Source: Acidocella sp.
Lineage (GTDB): Bacteria; Pseudomonadota; Alphaproteobacteria; Acetobacterales; Acetobacteraceae
Length of the DNA stretch: 64,000 nt
Reading direction: 5' to 3'
Assembly (NCBI RefSeq): GCF_027352905.1
Contig: NZ_DAIEIF010000013.1
Location: forward strand, 62,001-126,000
Shown here: positions 9,884-18,042 of the stretch, one piece after another
How positions within the stretch are numbered: the first letter of the stretch is position 1
Layout of the letters: every line of letters starts with the position of its first letter
The notes under the pieces: generated by a model
What the model was told of the DNA's origin: nothing
The model's input: only the letters and a program-made list of their open reading frames with translations
The model's database searches: none
Translations under genes and position numbers: made by a program

Positions 9884-10216
9884 TCACACCTTGGCAAGGC
9901 GGCGCGCGGTGAGCAGGAGCACGCGCCGGTCTTCGGGCGCACAGGCGCGGTAAAGCCGCATCAGCGCCAATTCATCGCCTGTGAGAGAGCCGGTTTCCCC
10001 CGAGACCAAATAGCCAAGCGACGTGTTGAGCGCTTTGGCGATTTTTTCTATGTTTTCACGGATTTGACCGGCGCGGTCCGTCTCCCATTGGGCGATCGCG
10101 GAGCGAGAAACGCTGAGTTTTGCCGCGAGTTCGTCTTGCGTCATGTTCGCGGCGAGGCGCAGTGCCCGGATCCGGGCACCCACGGTTTCGGGTGGAGGCT
10201 GTTTCTTGGATGGCAT
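9884..10216 (-). CDS. Xre/Cro-CI-type helix-turn-helix repressor
   Basis: 110 residues. The HTH_3 domain spans about residues 12-70 (IRALRLAANMTQDELAAKLS, then VSRSAIAQWETDRA as the recognition helix). A short C-terminal helical part (LALMRLYRACAPEDRRVLLL) may serve oligomerisation. There is no peptidase S24 domain, so it is not a LexA-type self-cleaving repressor. It is transcribed away from the phage structural operon, which fits the role of phage repressor. Its promoter appears to place transcription start at the ATG, and repeated TAACG half-sites fill the intergenic region (see regulatory entries). Confidence 0.88.
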   Translation of the reverse strand: MPSKKQPPPETVGARIRALRLAANMTQDELAAKLSVSRSAIAQWETDRAGQIRENIEKIAKALNTSLGYLVSGETGSLTGDELALMRLYRACAPEDRRVLLLTARRLAKV

Positions 10217-10221
10217 AATTC

Positions 10222-10249
10222 ATTCTAACGCCAGGTCTTAAAAACACAA
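10222..10249 (-). promoter_or_regulatory. Candidate promoter of the prophage repressor, predicted leaderless transcript
   Basis: On the minus strand, a -10 box TAGAAT (10222-10227, five of six matches to consensus) follows a weak -35 TTGTGT (10244-10249) after 16 bases. Only five bases separate the -10 box from the ATG at 10216, so the expected start of transcription is the A of the ATG. No purine-rich ribosome site precedes the ATG. This would be the arrangement of the lambda cI message from PRM. Confidence 0.5.
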
Positions 10250-10289
10250 CGTTAGTTTAGCTTGACATCTATTGTTAGCATAAATAACG
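10226..10289. promoter_or_regulatory. Candidate operator array for the Xre repressor
   Basis: Four copies of a TAACG/CGTTA-like half-site occur between the two divergent genes: TAACG at 10226-10230, CGTTAG at 10250-10255, TGTTAG at 10273-10278 and ATAACG at 10284-10289. The first falls in the repressor -10 box and the last at the rightward -10 position. A bound repressor could therefore control both directions. Confidence 0.45.
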
Positions 10290-10290
10290 T
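10262..10290 (+). promoter_or_regulatory. Candidate rightward promoter of the prophage structural operon
   Basis: A perfect -35 hexamer TTGACA (10262-10267) is followed after 17 bases by TAACGT (10285-10290), which keeps the second-position A and final T of a -10 box. The first gene's ATG is at 10315 with GAGGTGA ahead of it. The -10 position coincides with a putative operator half-site. Confidence 0.5.
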
Positions 10291-10314
10291 ATGGCATCGA
10301 ACGTGAGGTGAGAC

Positions 10315-10611
10315 ATGCCGCAAGCGAGAGAATGGACCCAAGACGCCGACCGCGTGATTTGTGAGATGCGCGGAGCAGGAGAGACCTGGGCGGCGATTGG
10401 CCGTGAGCTGGGATTGTCCCGAAATACCGTCATCGAGCGTGGGCGGCGCCTACGCGCTTTTGCTCCGCCTCGCCCGCCCCCTGTACTGAAAGGCGCTGAT
10501 GAGGAAGGACTGGATGATCCAAACAGGCAGCCTTTACGCGCGGGCCACCCTTTGACCTGGGGTCTTTTGACCGATGCGCCCTTTCCTGGAGAAGATGAAC
10601 ATGACAAATGA
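10315..10611 (+). CDS. Small helix-turn-helix DNA-binding protein (GcrA/AsnC-like), first gene of the prophage operon
   Basis: 98 residues. A myb/GcrA-like helix-turn-helix occupies about residues 6-48 (TWAAIGRELGLSRNTVIERG), and a C-terminal segment PLRAGHPLTWGLLTD resembles the tail of short regulators seen in Acetobacteraceae prophages. GcrA works in Alphaproteobacteria as a sigma70-associated activator at methylated promoters; a phage copy could turn on late genes, but that is inference. GAGGTGA lies before the ATG. The stop overlaps the next gene's start by 11 bases. Confidence 0.7.
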   Translation: MPQAREWTQDADRVICEMRGAGETWAAIGRELGLSRNTVIERGRRLRAFAPPRPPPVLKGADEEGLDDPNRQPLRAGHPLTWGLLTDAPFPGEDEHDK

Positions 10612-11020
10612 TAGGTTGAACGTTGAAGCTCTCGTTCTAAGGCTTGAGGAGGCGGGCGCGACGCTGCTGGCCATGCCGGCGAGAGGCTATTCGACGGGAT
10701 TAAAGCAGATCCGGCTCGATGTGGTGCATACGGCGCTAGACGCCTATGGCTGGGAAGGCGCGCGGCTGCGCGCCCCCGCCCCGCCTGCCGCTGCTGTTTC
10801 TCGCATGGATGAGGCGTTTTCTTGGCTGCTGTTCATACCTGATAGGCAATATGTTCTGCGGAGGATCGCTGGAGCGAGGGCGCTTGTGCATCCTCTGACG
10901 GGACGGCATCTCTACCCTTGGCGCCGATTGGGTAAGCTGCTCGGCGCGGACCATAAATCCGTTCAGAGATGGCATGGGCAAGCCATGGACATGATCACGC
11001 GCGCATTGTCAGAAAGATAA
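10601..11020 (+). CDS. DUF6362-like phage protein, possible small terminase or regulator
   Basis: 139 residues from the ATG at 10601, chosen because GGAGAAG ends 6 bases before it; in-frame ATGs at 10595 and 10574 are alternatives. It is mostly helical, with an N-terminal segment VEALVLRLEEAGATLLAMP and a C-terminal helix-turn-helix-like region LGKLLGADHKSVQRWHGQAM. Position directly before the large terminase is where small terminase subunits sit, and a DNA-binding motif would suit that role, but I do not recognise a defined TerS family. DUF6362 membership is from memory of similar proteins. Confidence 0.6.
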   Translation: MTNDRLNVEALVLRLEEAGATLLAMPARGYSTGLKQIRLDVVHTALDAYGWEGARLRAPAPPAAAVSRMDEAFSWLLFIPDRQYVLRRIAGARALVHPLTGRHLYPWRRLGKLLGADHKSVQRWHGQAMDMITRALSER

Positions 11021-11078
11021 AAAAACTAACAAGACGATATTTTTACATTGCCCACCTGCCCCACTTTGACGTAAAGAC

Positions 11079-12488
11079 ATGGCTACACTGGTTCTACTGA
11101 ACAAGAGCGGGGCGGTTATCGGCAGAACGGGCAAGGCGGCAGGGTTTCTGGCTTTCTCCCGCCGTGCGATGCGGGAGGTGGCGCAAAAACCGGCTCCCCA
11201 CCATGAATTGCTGATCACCGAACTGGAAGGCCTTGCCCAGGGCCGGTGTGACCGGCTGATGGTGCAGATGCCGCCTGGTTCTGCCAAGTCAACCTACGGA
11301 TCAGTGCTGTTTCCGGCGTGGTTCATGGCACGGCGGAAAGAAACCCAGGTGATCGCGGCGGCGCATACCGCATCGCTCGCCCATTATTTCGGAGGCCGGG
11401 TGAAGGCGGCGCTCGCCCGGCATGGCGGCTGGCTGGGTGTGGAAATAGCGCCGACGGCCAAGGCGGCTTCCCGCTTCGCCCTGGCGGCTGGACAGGAATA
11501 TTTTTCCGCCGGTGTGCGGGGGCCGATTACGGGACGCCGAGCGGACCTGATCGTGATCGATGACCCGGTAAAGAATTGGGCTGAGGCGGAAAGCCAAGTG
11601 GCGCGGGACATGTTGTTTGACTGGTACCGGGCCGAGTTGACTGCGCGCCTGAAACCTGGCGGGCGGATCGTTCTTATCATGACGCGCTGGCACGAGGACG
11701 ATCTGGCCGGGCGGTTGCTGGCCACCGAGACCGGATGGCGTTGCCTCCGCCTGCCTGCTTTGGCCGAAGTGGATGACCCGCTGGGCCGGGCTCCAGGGGA
11801 ACCGCTATGGCCGGAATCGCAGGGGTTGGAAGCCCTGCAACGCCGTCGCCAGGAGACGGGAGAGCGAACCTTTGCCGCCATGTACCAGCAGGCGCCGCGC
11901 CCGAGCGAGGCGGAGCTCTTTCGGGTCGGTGGTATTGTAAGGCTGATCGTAGCGCCTGAGTTGCGAATGAGCATCAGGGCTTGGGACCTTGCCGGGAGCC
12001 TGCCGGGACCCGGCCGCCGCCCCGATTACACGGTGGGCTTGAAACTGGGCGTGACGGCGGATGATCGGCTGGTGGTTCTGGACGTATTGCGCGTGCAGGA
12101 AACGCCCGCCCAAGTGGAGGCGCGAATCCGTGATACGGCCCGGCTGGATGGACCGGGTGTGATCATCTCCCTGCCTCAGGACCCTGGCCAGGCGGGAGCC
12201 GCCCAGATCGCGATGCTTACGCGCGGTTTGGCTGGGTTCAAGGTGATCTCCAGCCCGGAGCGTGAACCGAAAAGGGTGCGAGCCATGCCTGCCGCCACGC
12301 AAGTGGATGGGGGAAATCTCGCGATCCTCGCCGCGCCCTGGAATGATGCTTTTCTAGCCGAAATGCGCGGGTTTCCGCATGGAGCAAATGACGATCAAAT
12401 TGATGCGCTAGCCCGGGCCGTGAACAGCTTGGCTATTTTGACACCGCAACCGGCGCGGCGATTGACTGTGCCACTTTTGAGCCGCTGA
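11079..12488 (+). CDS. Phage terminase large subunit
   Basis: 469 residues. The ATPase half shows Walker A PPGSAKST (residues 65-72), preceded by RLMVQM, and Walker B LIVIDD (157-162) with a following MTRWHEDDLAGRLL motif typical of this terminase group. The C-terminal nuclease half (about 270-460) has IRAWDLAGSL with the first acidic residue, DYTVGLKLGV, and DDQIDALARAVNSL near the end. The protein should package DNA into proheads at the portal. No part appears missing, so packaging is probably functional. Confidence 0.95.
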   Translation: MATLVLLNKSGAVIGRTGKAAGFLAFSRRAMREVAQKPAPHHELLITELEGLAQGRCDRLMVQMPPGSAKSTYGSVLFPAWFMARRKETQVIAAAHTASLAHYFGGRVKAALARHGGWLGVEIAPTAKAASRFALAAGQEYFSAGVRGPITGRRADLIVIDDPVKNWAEAESQVARDMLFDWYRAELTARLKPGGRIVLIMTRWHEDDLAGRLLATETGWRCLRLPALAEVDDPLGRAPGEPLWPESQGLEALQRRRQETGERTFAAMYQQAPRPSEAELFRVGGIVRLIVAPELRMSIRAWDLAGSLPGPGRRPDYTVGLKLGVTADDRLVVLDVLRVQETPAQVEARIRDTARLDGPGVIISLPQDPGQAGAAQIAMLTRGLAGFKVISSPEREPKRVRAMPAATQVDGGNLAILAAPWNDAFLAEMRGFPHGANDDQIDALARAVNSLAILTPQPARRLTVPLLSR

Positions 12489-12508
12489 GCAGGAGTTATG
12501 AACGCTTT

Positions 12509-13903
12509 ATGTTCGAGACGATTTGCGATGCCATCCCCGTGGACAGGGCGCTGCCAGCTAGGGTCGCGCGGCTAGAGGCCCTGCGGCGCGTCCTGGATGG
12601 GACCCTTTATGACAATCTTCCTTATCAATTTCATGAGGAACGCAACGGGGCGGGGGAGTATATTCCGTTGCGGTTGCGTCGTCCCTCCGTACGCTACGGA
12701 TTGTGCCGGGTAGTGGTTGAAGATTCCGTAGCGCTATTGTTCAGCGCTGGGCATTTTCCTGCCATTGAATCACCGGATGAAAACACCTCCCGGATTTTGA
12801 GCGGACTCCTCACCGAGGCGAGGTTGAACGAGGTGATGATTGATGCGGCTCTGCGCGGCTCGGTCGGGTCTGTGGCGGTGTTGTTTCGGGTGTTAAGTGG
12901 ACGGATATTTTTTTCCGTCCTGGAGAGCCTTTACCTCACCCCGGTATGGAGCGCGACGGCGCCGGACGAACTGGCGCGGGTGACCGAGAGATATAAGGTG
13001 AACGGCGCCGATTTGCTGGCCCAGGGATATGAGGACGTCGACCCAACCGGGCTCTACTGGTTTCAGCGCATTTGGGACGCGCAAACCGAGACTTGGTTTC
13101 TACCCTGGCCAATCGATATGGCGATGGCCGCGCCGGTAAAGGATGAGAGTCGAAGTGTCGAGCATGGGCTCGGGTTTGTCCCCTTGGTGTGGATCAAGAA
13201 TCTTCCCGGCGGCGAAGGTGTTGACGGTGCGTGTACATTCCGGTCTGCGATCGAGACAAATATAGAAATAGACTACCAGCTGAGCCAGGCGGGACGGGGG
13301 TTGAAATACAGTTCTGACCCGACTTTGCTAATCAAGGAGCCGGCTACAAGTGACAACGAAATCATCAAAGGCGCAGGAAATGCACTTGTGGTTTCAGAAA
13401 AGGGAGACGCCAAGCTACTGGAGATTGGTGGGACGGCTGCGGAGGCAGTGATCTCTTATGTACGGACATTACGAGAGTTCGCACTGGAGAGCGTGCATGG
13501 AAATCGGGCGAGCGCTGAAAAACTGGCGGCGCCACAATCCGGACGGGCGCTGGAACTGATGAATCAGGGCCTAATCTGGCTCGCTGACAATCTTCGAATT
13601 TCCTATGGTGAGGGTGGCATATTGGCGCTGGCCGGAATGGTTGTGAAAGCATCGAATATTTTTCAACTGAGTATGCGTGGCGAGGCGGTGCCGGCCCTTG
13701 ATCGTAACCAGACGCTCGGCCTGCGCTGGCCGCGATGGTACCCACTTTCCGCTGATGACCGGCTTAAGGAGGCGCAGGCTGTGGCGACACTGGCGAATGC
13801 GGGACAAATTTCGCGTGGGGCTGCTGTTAAGGCTACAGCAGCAATGAATGATATCAAAGATATTGAAGCAGAATTGAATGCGATTGAACAGGACGCTCCA
13901 TGA
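12509..13903 (+). CDS. Phage portal protein
   Basis: 464 residues following the terminase by 20 bases, in the normal place for a portal and of normal length. Features include an N-terminal helical part, VRYGLCRVVVEDSVALLF, and a central region with NIEIDYQLSQAGRGLKYSSD and SGRALELMNQGLIWLADNLR, which resembles the stem and crown helices of portal proteins of the SPP1 gp6/DUF-type group. It would form the dodecameric ring through which DNA enters. The last codons overlap the next gene's ATG by 4 bases. Confidence 0.85.
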   Translation: MFETICDAIPVDRALPARVARLEALRRVLDGTLYDNLPYQFHEERNGAGEYIPLRLRRPSVRYGLCRVVVEDSVALLFSAGHFPAIESPDENTSRILSGLLTEARLNEVMIDAALRGSVGSVAVLFRVLSGRIFFSVLESLYLTPVWSATAPDELARVTERYKVNGADLLAQGYEDVDPTGLYWFQRIWDAQTETWFLPWPIDMAMAAPVKDESRSVEHGLGFVPLVWIKNLPGGEGVDGACTFRSAIETNIEIDYQLSQAGRGLKYSSDPTLLIKEPATSDNEIIKGAGNALVVSEKGDAKLLEIGGTAAEAVISYVRTLREFALESVHGNRASAEKLAAPQSGRALELMNQGLIWLADNLRISYGEGGILALAGMVVKASNIFQLSMRGEAVPALDRNQTLGLRWPRWYPLSADDRLKEAQAVATLANAGQISRGAAVKATAAMNDIKDIEAELNAIEQDAP

Positions 13904-14289
13904 CTGATGAAGTCGATAGTACCGAGAATTGGCAATTGCGGGCGGAGGCAGCTGAGGCGGCCCTGGTGCAGATGCAAAAAGAAGTCATGGAAAAAATTGT
14001 GCGCGCTGAATTGAAGGCGGAAGCGATAAAGGCGGGAATGATCGATCTCGATGGTTTGAAATTAATTGAAACAGATAAACTGAACGTGACCGAGACGGGA
14101 GAACTAAAGGATGCCGCAGCCGTACTCGCACAACTGAAACGAGCGAAGCCTTGGCTTTTTCCCGGTGGGAAATCATCCTCGTCTGCTGCCACCGCGCCCC
14201 GGCCGGAACCGCCGCGGCCCCGCCACGCCAATGAGATGAGCCGCGAGGAATGGCTAAACGCGCGCGCCGCGCTGGTACGGCGCCGCTAG
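13900..14289 (+). CDS. Putative capsid scaffolding protein
   Basis: 129 residues. Residues 10-45 are a charged alpha-helical, probably coiled-coil stretch (LRAEAAEAALVQMQKEVMEK). A basic proline-rich linker (PRPEPPRPRHA) follows and then a short helical end (MSREEWLNARAALVRRR). Size, helicity and position between portal and capsid genes are those of an internal scaffold. No protease domain is fused to it. Function is inferred from position. Confidence 0.6.
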   Translation: MTDEVDSTENWQLRAEAAEAALVQMQKEVMEKIVRAELKAEAIKAGMIDLDGLKLIETDKLNVTETGELKDAAAVLAQLKRAKPWLFPGGKSSSSAATAPRPEPPRPRHANEMSREEWLNARAALVRRR

Positions 14290-14374
14290 GCAGAAGCAAA
14301 ATCGTCGTCTCGTTGTGCCCGCCGCCAAGGCGGACGCCGGGATTTACGCCTGAACTTTGGAGATAGTACAAACG

Positions 14375-15697
14375 ATGGGAATTCAAAATTTTCCGGCTGT
14401 GCTCCAGCCAATTATTCTACAGGGATTTTTGGAGAGAGAGTTTGAAACCTCTCTAAAATCACGCTTGGGATACCGGATGATCGCCGACCGCGAGGAGTTT
14501 TCTGTGGGGATCGGCGAGACACTGACTAAGACGCGTGCTGGATTAAAGCCGAGCGTCACCACGCCTCTAGCCGCCGCCAGCAATACAAATCTTGATAACG
14601 GGTTGGTTTCCAGCAATTGGGGCGTAGAGCAATACACGATCTCGCTGAATTTTTATGCCGCGACCCAGGACTTGAATATGGTGACAAGCCGGGTCGGCAT
14701 TGCGTCACAGTTTTTGCAGAATGCTGCCACGAATGGTGAGCAAGCGGCACGCAGCCTTGATGAACTTGCCCGCAATGCTTTGTTTGCGCCTTATTTTGGT
14801 GGCAACAGTCGCGTCGTTCTCACGTTGGGCAGCGCCGCTCCCAACATCGAAGTGGATGACATCCGTGGATTTCAAACCGTATTCACGAACGGGGTGCAGC
14901 AGCCGGTTTCCGCCAGCGCACCGCTTTCCGTAACCGTGGGCAGCAATGTCTATACCCTTACAGGGGCGACGCCGGACGCGACCAATACGTCAACCGCGCC
15001 AAACGGAATTTCTGGGCAATTAACATTCTCCACAAATGTGACCATAGCTGACGGCACGGCAGGGAATACGGTTAAGGCGGCGACGGCGAGTGCCATTGTG
15101 CGTCCGGCCGGGCGGCTGACCACCGCCGCGCTGCAGGCTACCGACACGCTAACCATGGCCAGTCTTCTGGACGCAGTCGCCCTATTGCGACGTAACGCCG
15201 TACCGACGGTGGAGGGTGTGTATAACTGCTATCTTGACCCAGTCTCGGCGCGGCAGCTTTTTGGCGATGCAGACTTCAAGCAATTATTCACTGGCGCAAC
15301 ATCTTCAAACCCAATTTTTCAGCAGGGTATGGTAAGCGATTTCCTTGGTCTGCGTTTCATCACCACTACGGAAGCCTATGTGCAGGCGCACCCATCAATA
15401 GCCGGATTGAATGTCCGTCGCCCAATCGTCTGCGGACAGGGGGCATTGATTGAAGGTGATTTCTCCGGCATGGCCGCGGATGATGTAGCTCCTAAAGACA
15501 GCTTGGTGCAAGTGATCGACGGGGTGGCAATGGTGACGAGAGAGCCGGTTGACCGTTTACAGCAGATTATCGCGCAAAGCTGGTACTGGATTGGCGGGTT
15601 TTGCGCACCCTCCGATACCACCACAACGCCCCTTACCGTGCCAACCGCTACCAATGCTAACTACAAGCGAGCAGTGATGCTCGAGCATGTCGGCTAA
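14375..15697 (+). CDS. Major capsid protein
   Basis: 440 residues from the ATG at 14375; a TTG at 14357 would add six residues, but GGAGATAG lies just before the ATG. The protein has the length and composition of a major head protein. Motifs LGLRFITTTEAYVQ and PIVCGQGALIEGDF toward the C-terminus are typical of capsid proteins in this kind of phage. A Thr/Ala/Ser-rich insertion around residues 175-250 may be a surface domain. No processing site or protease is evident. An 85-base gap precedes it, one of the longer gaps in the operon. Confidence 0.85.
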   Translation: MGIQNFPAVLQPIILQGFLEREFETSLKSRLGYRMIADREEFSVGIGETLTKTRAGLKPSVTTPLAAASNTNLDNGLVSSNWGVEQYTISLNFYAATQDLNMVTSRVGIASQFLQNAATNGEQAARSLDELARNALFAPYFGGNSRVVLTLGSAAPNIEVDDIRGFQTVFTNGVQQPVSASAPLSVTVGSNVYTLTGATPDATNTSTAPNGISGQLTFSTNVTIADGTAGNTVKAATASAIVRPAGRLTTAALQATDTLTMASLLDAVALLRRNAVPTVEGVYNCYLDPVSARQLFGDADFKQLFTGATSSNPIFQQGMVSDFLGLRFITTTEAYVQAHPSIAGLNVRRPIVCGQGALIEGDFSGMAADDVAPKDSLVQVIDGVAMVTREPVDRLQQIIAQSWYWIGGFCAPSDTTTTPLTVPTATNANYKRAVMLEHVG

Positions 15698-15708
15698 GGA
15701 GCCAACGG

Positions 15709-16017
15709 ATGGCGACAGGTTTAACACAGCCATTCCGTCCAGCAGGGACGGCGATGGCGGCGGCCACCACAACCAGTACGAACATTCCATTAGCGGGAAG
15801 CGGCCAAGCGTTGCTGGTATATAATTCAACCACTGCTATAGCGTTCTTCCGGCTGGGAAGAGCCTCTGCCCTGAGTGCCAGCGTGGCTGACACACCAGTG
15901 CCGCCAGGGGGAAGAATGCTTGTAGATGCTGGACCTTTCGTGACAAATGCTGCTGTGTTGCTGAGTGCCGGTACTGGAAACGTCTATTTTACCCTCGGTG
16001 ATGGGGATGCGTATTGA
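15709..16017 (+). CDS. Small phage structural protein, possibly head decoration
   Basis: 102 residues, rich in Ala, Thr, Ser and Val, with predicted beta character (QALLVYNSTTAIAFFRLG; AAVLLSAGTGNVYFTLGDG) and no signal or membrane segment. Its place just behind the capsid gene is typical for decoration or head-fibre proteins. Function is assigned from position only. Its stop overlaps the next start as TGATG. Confidence 0.55.
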   Translation: MATGLTQPFRPAGTAMAAATTTSTNIPLAGSGQALLVYNSTTAIAFFRLGRASALSASVADTPVPPGGRMLVDAGPFVTNAAVLLSAGTGNVYFTLGDGDAY

Positions 16018-16412
16018 TGAGCGGTTCTCCACCCGCGTCTTTCACCGACGCACAGAAAACAGACATCCGCCGGTTTTGCGGTTATTCCGCCTACGGGGCC
16101 GGCGCAGCAGGGTTCAGTTCCTGGCGATTTTTTCAATCTTATGGAACTCTCGAATATCGACTGAACAACCTGGCACCAGCAGAGATGGCAGTGGTCTTAC
16201 AATATATTTCTACCCTTGCATCGCTTGAAGCGTCGATTCCGCCTATTTCCGAAAATCTAGATACCGAGAGCGCTGCGGCCTGGACCCATAATGCTGCGGA
16301 GTTGCGAGACAGAAATGCTCTATTCGACGGCTGGCGACGGCGGCTGTGCGGATTTCTCGGTGTGGCTCCCGGCGCCGCTCTTGCCGAGTGCGGCATGACG
16401 CTGGTGGTATGA
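16017..16412 (+). CDS. Putative head-tail connector protein
   Basis: 131 residues starting at the ATG that overlaps the previous TGA. It is alpha-helical, with LSFTDA-type N-terminus and an LNNLAPAEMAVVLQYISTL helix. Small helical proteins after the capsid usually dock under the portal as adaptors (gp6/gp15 type). I do not recognise the specific family. Confidence 0.5.
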   Translation: MSGSPPASFTDAQKTDIRRFCGYSAYGAGAAGFSSWRFFQSYGTLEYRLNNLAPAEMAVVLQYISTLASLEASIPPISENLDTESAAAWTHNAAELRDRNALFDGWRRRLCGFLGVAPGAALAECGMTLVV

Positions 16413-16413
16413 G

Positions 16414-17061
16414 ATGGATGGGTTGCGCCTGGCTGATCGGCTGGCTTATGGCGCGGGGTGTGCCGCGAGACGGACTGGGTTTTGGTATGACGCGTATCGC
16501 CCGGACGGTCTGGCAGCGCCGCTGAACCCGGCAAACCGGTTCATGAGGTTATGCGTGGCTTTTGTGTTGCCCAGCGGGGCAGTTAACAGCCCCGCAGGCC
16601 TGACGACACCGTACCGGCAAGCTTGGGTAGATTGGTCTTATCTGCGGGTAGGCGACTATCTCTCTGGGCCGGACGGCGTGGCGTTTGTGGCGGCGATGGA
16701 ACCGCCAAAGCCAATGCTGGCAGTTATGACAAACGCGTGCATCAGCTTGGCAAGGCCGGGTGTTACGGCAACTGTAGGGCTGAATGAGTATGGCACGATG
16801 GAACCCGGGGCCGAGATACCCTTGGTTACGGACTATCCCGCCAGCTTGCTGGTAGGCGGCGGTAGTGGCGACCGTACCCGGAATGGCCTCCCTGATGATA
16901 CCAAAGTTCCGGGAGTAACGGCCCTATTGCCCATGGTGGCTGGCGTAGTGCCACGGGTTGCGGATATTCTTAGCAATCAACGAGGAGAGCGCTTTGCCGT
17001 AAGCAGTGTGGAAGAATTATCTGGCATATGGCGGATTTTTGTTGTGCAGGCGGTGCGCTGA
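16414..17061 (+). CDS. Putative neck/head-closure protein
   Basis: 215 residues. Contains LRVGDYLSGPDGVAFVAAMEP, suggesting a compact beta domain like that of head-closure or stopper proteins, and ends with LSGIWRIFVVQAVR. It starts one base after the previous stop and its own stop overlaps the next ATG. The role is inferred from its place between connector and sheath genes. Confidence 0.5.
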   Translation: MDGLRLADRLAYGAGCAARRTGFWYDAYRPDGLAAPLNPANRFMRLCVAFVLPSGAVNSPAGLTTPYRQAWVDWSYLRVGDYLSGPDGVAFVAAMEPPKPMLAVMTNACISLARPGVTATVGLNEYGTMEPGAEIPLVTDYPASLLVGGGSGDRTRNGLPDDTKVPGVTALLPMVAGVVPRVADILSNQRGERFAVSSVEELSGIWRIFVVQAVR

Positions 17062-17891
17062 TGGCAGATCAAACGGATGTAGAAGCAGCCCTTGCATCGA
17101 TTGTGGCGAACGTATTGTACCCAGAAGGAACCGCAACGGCAAGCGTAGTAGGACCGGACTGCAAAATTTATCGTGGCTGGCCGATGGCACCGGCACTGGA
17201 TACCGATTTAGCAAAAGGAATGGCCCATATTTCGGTTAGCGCGACCGATGCACCCATACGGAATGTGACGCGCTACCCTAGGGTTTGGCAGAGCTTGACG
17301 CCGCCAACTGGAACACTAACGGTTAACGTGAATGAGGTTTCGGCATCATTTTTTGGGACTTGTTCTCCAGGGTTGCTGGCAGGAGTGCTAGTCGATGGCG
17401 AGGCCTATCCATATGCCGTCCAAGAGAATGACAGCGCTGCAACAGTGGCGAGCAATTTGGCCGTACTGTTGCGAGAGGGCGGCTGGATTGTCAACTACAG
17501 CGGAACAAGTTTGATGGTGCCAGAGGCAACCCGTTTCCAGGCGCGGGTAGTTAGGGGAATGCAGTCTTTGCAGGAAGTAAGACGTCAGGCTCAAGACTTC
17601 CGGGTTGCAATGTGGTGCCCCACGCCGATGCTCCGGGATATGATAGCGCCGGTTGTAGATGCTGCACTCATGAAAAATAATTTTATTGCTTTGCCAGATG
17701 GTTCATTCGCGCGTTTGCGTTTTGCTAACAGCTTAACCACCGATGAAAGCGCTAATGCTTCCCTCTATAGACGTGACCTTATGTATGCCGTCGAATATCC
17801 GACAACCTACGCGCAAACGACACCCGCAATGCTATTAGGAGTAATGACGGCCACCGTCAATTCGGCTGTGCTGGGAACATATCAAAGCTGA
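17061..17891 (+). CDS. Putative tail completion/terminator-region protein
   Basis: 276 residues from the ATG overlapping the preceding TGA. The N-terminal half starts DQTDVEAALASIVANVLYP, as in tail-terminator-like proteins that cap the tube. The C-terminal half has AMWCPTPMLRDMIAPVVDAAL. Family not recognised with confidence; the position just ahead of the sheath gene supports a role in tail completion or neck. Confidence 0.5.
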   Translation: MADQTDVEAALASIVANVLYPEGTATASVVGPDCKIYRGWPMAPALDTDLAKGMAHISVSATDAPIRNVTRYPRVWQSLTPPTGTLTVNVNEVSASFFGTCSPGLLAGVLVDGEAYPYAVQENDSAATVASNLAVLLREGGWIVNYSGTSLMVPEATRFQARVVRGMQSLQEVRRQAQDFRVAMWCPTPMLRDMIAPVVDAALMKNNFIALPDGSFARLRFANSLTTDESANASLYRRDLMYAVEYPTTYAQTTPAMLLGVMTATVNSAVLGTYQS

Positions 17892-17898
17892 GGCAATA

Positions 17899-18039
17899 AT
17901 GAATTATCATCTCGTGGTATTGAAACCGTTTGGCACATTCAAACGGGGAGATTTGATTAAAGATACTACGCTAGTCCAGTCAATTCTGACTGGTGGGAAT
18001 GCGAATTATGTGGTGCGCATATTGGCGAAGGGAAGCTAA
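17899..18039 (+). CDS. 46-residue conserved-looking phage protein upstream of the sheath gene
   Basis: A short frame starting MNYHLVVLKPFGTFKRGD and ending VVRILAKGS, placed 7 bases after the previous stop and 3 bases before the sheath ATG. The spacing, the full use of an otherwise empty gap and a GAGGCA purine run before the ATG argue for a real gene. Its sequence resembles a small beta hairpin-rich domain (FKRGDLIKD). Function unknown. Confidence 0.6.
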   Translation: MNYHLVVLKPFGTFKRGDLIKDTTLVQSILTGGNANYVVRILAKGS

Positions 18040-18042
18040 GCC

